Source of the DNA: a virus
IMG/VR virus record: IMGVR_UViG_3300025466_000190
Span: 1-22,748 of that record
DNA: 22,748 bases
Reading direction: 5' to 3' (one strand)
In this document: positions 21,625 to 22,748 of the stretch, in pieces
Numbering within the stretch: the first letter of the stretch is position 1
How the letters are laid out: every line of letters starts with the position of its first letter
The notes under the pieces: model-generated
The model's database searches: none
Told to the model about the DNA's origin: nothing
What the model saw: only the letters and a program-made list of their open reading frames with translations
Translations under genes and position numbers: made by a program

Positions 21625-22010
21625 AAGCCAAGTATTTGGCTGTCAAAAAGAGATTGGGCGGCGTCAGTGGCCCTACTGGCGTTGTTCCGATCGAACGAGT
21701 CACTTTGCCGCAGGAATCTAAAATCCTGGAGGATACTCCTGTTCTCCAAGTAAGGCTCTACAACCGCAAGTTTGCCACCATGCTTCGGGAAGTTGCCGCC
21801 ATGCACGGCATCGATCCAAATATCGTAAGAAGTCCAACCATCAGGGCGGATGTTGTTAAAGTTCGGCGTGAAGTGTTTTACCGCGCCAAAAACGAACTTA
21901 ATTTGGCTTATTCAGAGATTGGCCGACTCATGGATGTCCGGCACTCGACTGTGATCTACGGCATAAAAAAATACCAAAAGGGTATTGCATCACGCGCAAA
22001 AAGTTGTTAG
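21591..22010 (+). CDS. DnaA domain IV-like DNA-binding protein
   Basis: The 139-residue protein starts at an ATG with GAGGAAG upstream, inside the end of rusA. The N-terminal ~50 residues are variable and likely flexible. From residue ~58 it is helical, with VRREVFYRAKNELNLAYSEI and then GRLMDVRHSTVIYGIKK (residues 111-127). This matches the C-terminal DNA-binding domain IV of the initiator DnaA, whose signature ends IG..F..RDH(S/T)TV....K. The AAA+ ATPase domain is absent. Compared with E. coli DnaA the segment between IG and H(S/T)TV is one residue shorter, so DNA recognition may differ. The next 215 bases are an A+T-rich non-coding region followed by a helicase, so this may be a phage origin-binding protein or a regulator targeting DnaA boxes. 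Confidence 0.85.
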   Translation: MDREPQTYDELKAKYLAVKKRLGGVSGPTGVVPIERVTLPQESKILEDTPVLQVRLYNRKFATMLREVAAMHGIDPNIVRSPTIRADVVKVRREVFYRAKNELNLAYSEIGRLMDVRHSTVIYGIKKYQKGIASRAKSC

Positions 22011-22019
22011 CCGTATAGT

Positions 22020-22062
22020 GTGACGGTACTCCTCCCTTTTGACCGTCACTGATAACGGTGAC
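22020..22062 (+). promoter_or_regulatory. Overlapping alternative hairpins after the DnaA-like gene
   Basis: GTGACGGT (22020-22027) can pair with ACCGTCAC (22042-22049) over eight bases around a 14-base loop containing CTCCTCCC. The second arm's GTCAC (22045-22049) can instead pair with GTGAC (22058-22062). The two stems share an arm and exclude each other. Possible roles are transcript stabilisation or attenuation, or a structured origin element. Confidence 0.45.
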
Positions 22063-22065
22063 TTG

Positions 22066-22102
22066 ACCCGCCCTTGGTTCTCCATACGAGGGCGGGTTCT
22101 TT
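22066..22102 (+). terminator. Terminator-like stem-loop
   Basis: ACCCGCCCT (22066-22074) pairs perfectly with AGGGCGGGT (22089-22097), giving a nine-base, G+C-rich stem around a 14-base loop. The stem is followed by TCTTTCC, a short and interrupted T run. This suits Rho-independent termination of the rightward early operon after the DnaA-like gene, with the helicase transcribed separately or by read-through. Confidence 0.6.
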
Positions 22103-22108
22103 CCCCCT

Positions 22109-22225
22109 CGCGCACACGCGTAAATAGTTATAATATATATAATATTCATACCAGATAGGTATGTTAGGTTATATATGTTTTATATAATCTATATATAATA
22201 ATATAAATAACATAAGGATAATAAC
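22109..22225. other. A+T-rich non-coding tract, candidate origin or promoter of the helicase
   Basis: No gene is seen between 22011 and 22225. Within it, 22121-22225 has 16 G or C in 105 bases by my count (about 85% A+T). It holds a perfect inverted repeat CATACC-agata-GGTATG (22147-22163) and TTATATA-tgttt-TATATAA (22169-22187). It starts after CGCG-caca-CGCG (22109-22120). Such easily melted DNA beside a DnaA-like protein and a helicase suggests a replication origin. Strong -10-like TATAAT strings (for example at 22129-22134) mean it may instead, or also, hold the helicase promoter. No clear TTATNCACA DnaA box is visible. Confidence 0.45.
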
Positions 22226-22748
22226 ATGAGTAAAGCTGTATTAAGAGACTATCAGCTTGATGCTATAGCTAAGTTACGAAAATCCTTGAGCAGTGGTAAG
22301 CGCAGACCCGTGGTGCAAATGCCTACTGGTGCGGGTAAGACGATTGCGGCAGCCGAGATTGTTCGCATGGCACGGGAGAAGGGAAACCGTGTTTTGTTTT
22401 GCGTCCCGTCTTTGAGCCTGATTGATCAGACCGTAGAAAAGTTTGAGCGTCACGACATTTGGGAAATTGGCGTCATTCAATCGATGCATGAACGCACCGA
22501 TCCATCGCAACCTGTACAAGTCTGCTCCGTGCAGACGTTGGCTAGACGGCCAATCCCCAAGGCTGATTTGATCATCGTGGACGAGTGCCATGTCATGTTT
22601 AAGTTTTACGATGCATGGTTCAATCATCCCGATTGGCAAGACATCCCTGTTGTTGGTTTGACAGCTACCCCTTGGGCCAAGGGCATGGGGCTTTTGTACG
22701 ATGACCTGATCATTGGGACGACTACCCAAGAATTGATTGATCGTAAAC
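22226..22748 (+). CDS. SF2 DEAD/DEAH-type helicase (3' partial)
   Basis: An ATG at 22226, preceded by AAGGATA, opens a frame that runs to the window end, so the first 174 residues are visible. The start is LRDYQLDAIAKLRKSL (Q-motif-like), then motif I MPTGAGKT (residues 32-39, Walker A), RVLFCVPSLSLIDQTV (motif Ia), a short motif near VCSVQTLAR, motif II DECH (Walker B) in DLIIVDECHVMF, and motif III as LTATPWAKG. This is the first RecA-like domain of a superfamily 2 DNA helicase of the UvsW/RecG-like restriction-helicase class. DECH (not DEAD) at motif II suggests DNA rather than RNA substrates. It likely unwinds DNA in replication or recombination. The second helicase domain lies beyond the right edge. 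Confidence 0.9.
   Translation, partial: MSKAVLRDYQLDAIAKLRKSLSSGKRRPVVQMPTGAGKTIAAAEIVRMAREKGNRVLFCVPSLSLIDQTVEKFERHDIWEIGVIQSMHERTDPSQPVQVCSVQTLARRPIPKADLIIVDECHVMFKFYDAWFNHPDWQDIPVVGLTATPWAKGMGLLYDDLIIGTTTQELIDRK

Noticed and set aside
22274-22729. A 151-codon open frame on the minus strand
   Set aside because: It is fully antisense to the helicase, which carries intact SF2 motifs, and resembles no family.
1-22748. CRISPR arrays, tRNA genes, insertion sequences, integrase or attachment sites
   Set aside because: No regularly spaced repeats, cloverleaf-like segments, transposase or recombinase motifs were found.

Overview
The window is a continuous piece of a tailed double-stranded DNA phage genome with a podovirus-like layout. 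Nearly every base is coding, genes overlap by a few bases, and no cellular housekeeping genes, tRNAs, integrase or insertion sequences are visible. Base composition is in the mid-40s percent G+C by eye, the standard code with all three stops is used, and most starts have AAGGA- or GAGG-like ribosome binding sites. The families present (GH108 muramidase, a holin resembling gene-transfer-agent holins, Erf, Gp157, RusA, a DnaA domain IV-like protein, a P22 gp10-like stabilisation protein, very long ejection proteins) and a lipobox on one enzyme point to a Gram-negative host, probably an aquatic proteobacterium. The host cannot be fixed from this sequence.

Region 1 (1-5959, rightward) is the host-recognition cluster. 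It has a repeat-rich tail fibre cut by the window edge, a 796-residue LamG/SPRY receptor-binding protein, a DUF4376-like tail-fibre assembly protein, a small membrane protein, a second fibre sharing the C-terminal module of the first, and two small conserved proteins. Region 2 (5972-7480) holds a tail-anchored membrane protein, a holin and a GH108 endolysin. Region 3 (7490-17421) is the neck and ejection module: an adaptor, a 747-residue gp10-like protein carrying an inserted small domain, a short ASLDD-type protein that appears to start at ATC, a protein with a DUF6496-like N-terminus, a GNAT acetyltransferase and two giant ejection proteins.

Region 4 (17418-20691, leftward) is a tightly packed eight-gene early operon read from Gp157 through Erf, an SSB-tipped small protein, two unknowns, a PD-(D/E)XK nuclease and an HNH protein to a lytic transglycosylase lipoprotein. 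It meets the late genes head-on, with the two stop codons sharing the bases TTAA. Region 5 (20795-22748, rightward) starts across a divergent control region with inverted repeats. It carries a conserved small protein, an XRE regulator, RusA, a DnaA domain IV-like protein, a 215-base non-coding stretch (hairpins, a terminator-like stem and an 85% A+T tract that could be an origin) and an SF2 helicase cut by the right edge.

Together, regions 4 and 5 look like a replication/recombination module: annealing, ssDNA handling, nuclease, junction resolution, initiation and helicase. Regions 1-3 assemble, load and release the virion. Terminase, portal, capsid and polymerase genes are not in the window.
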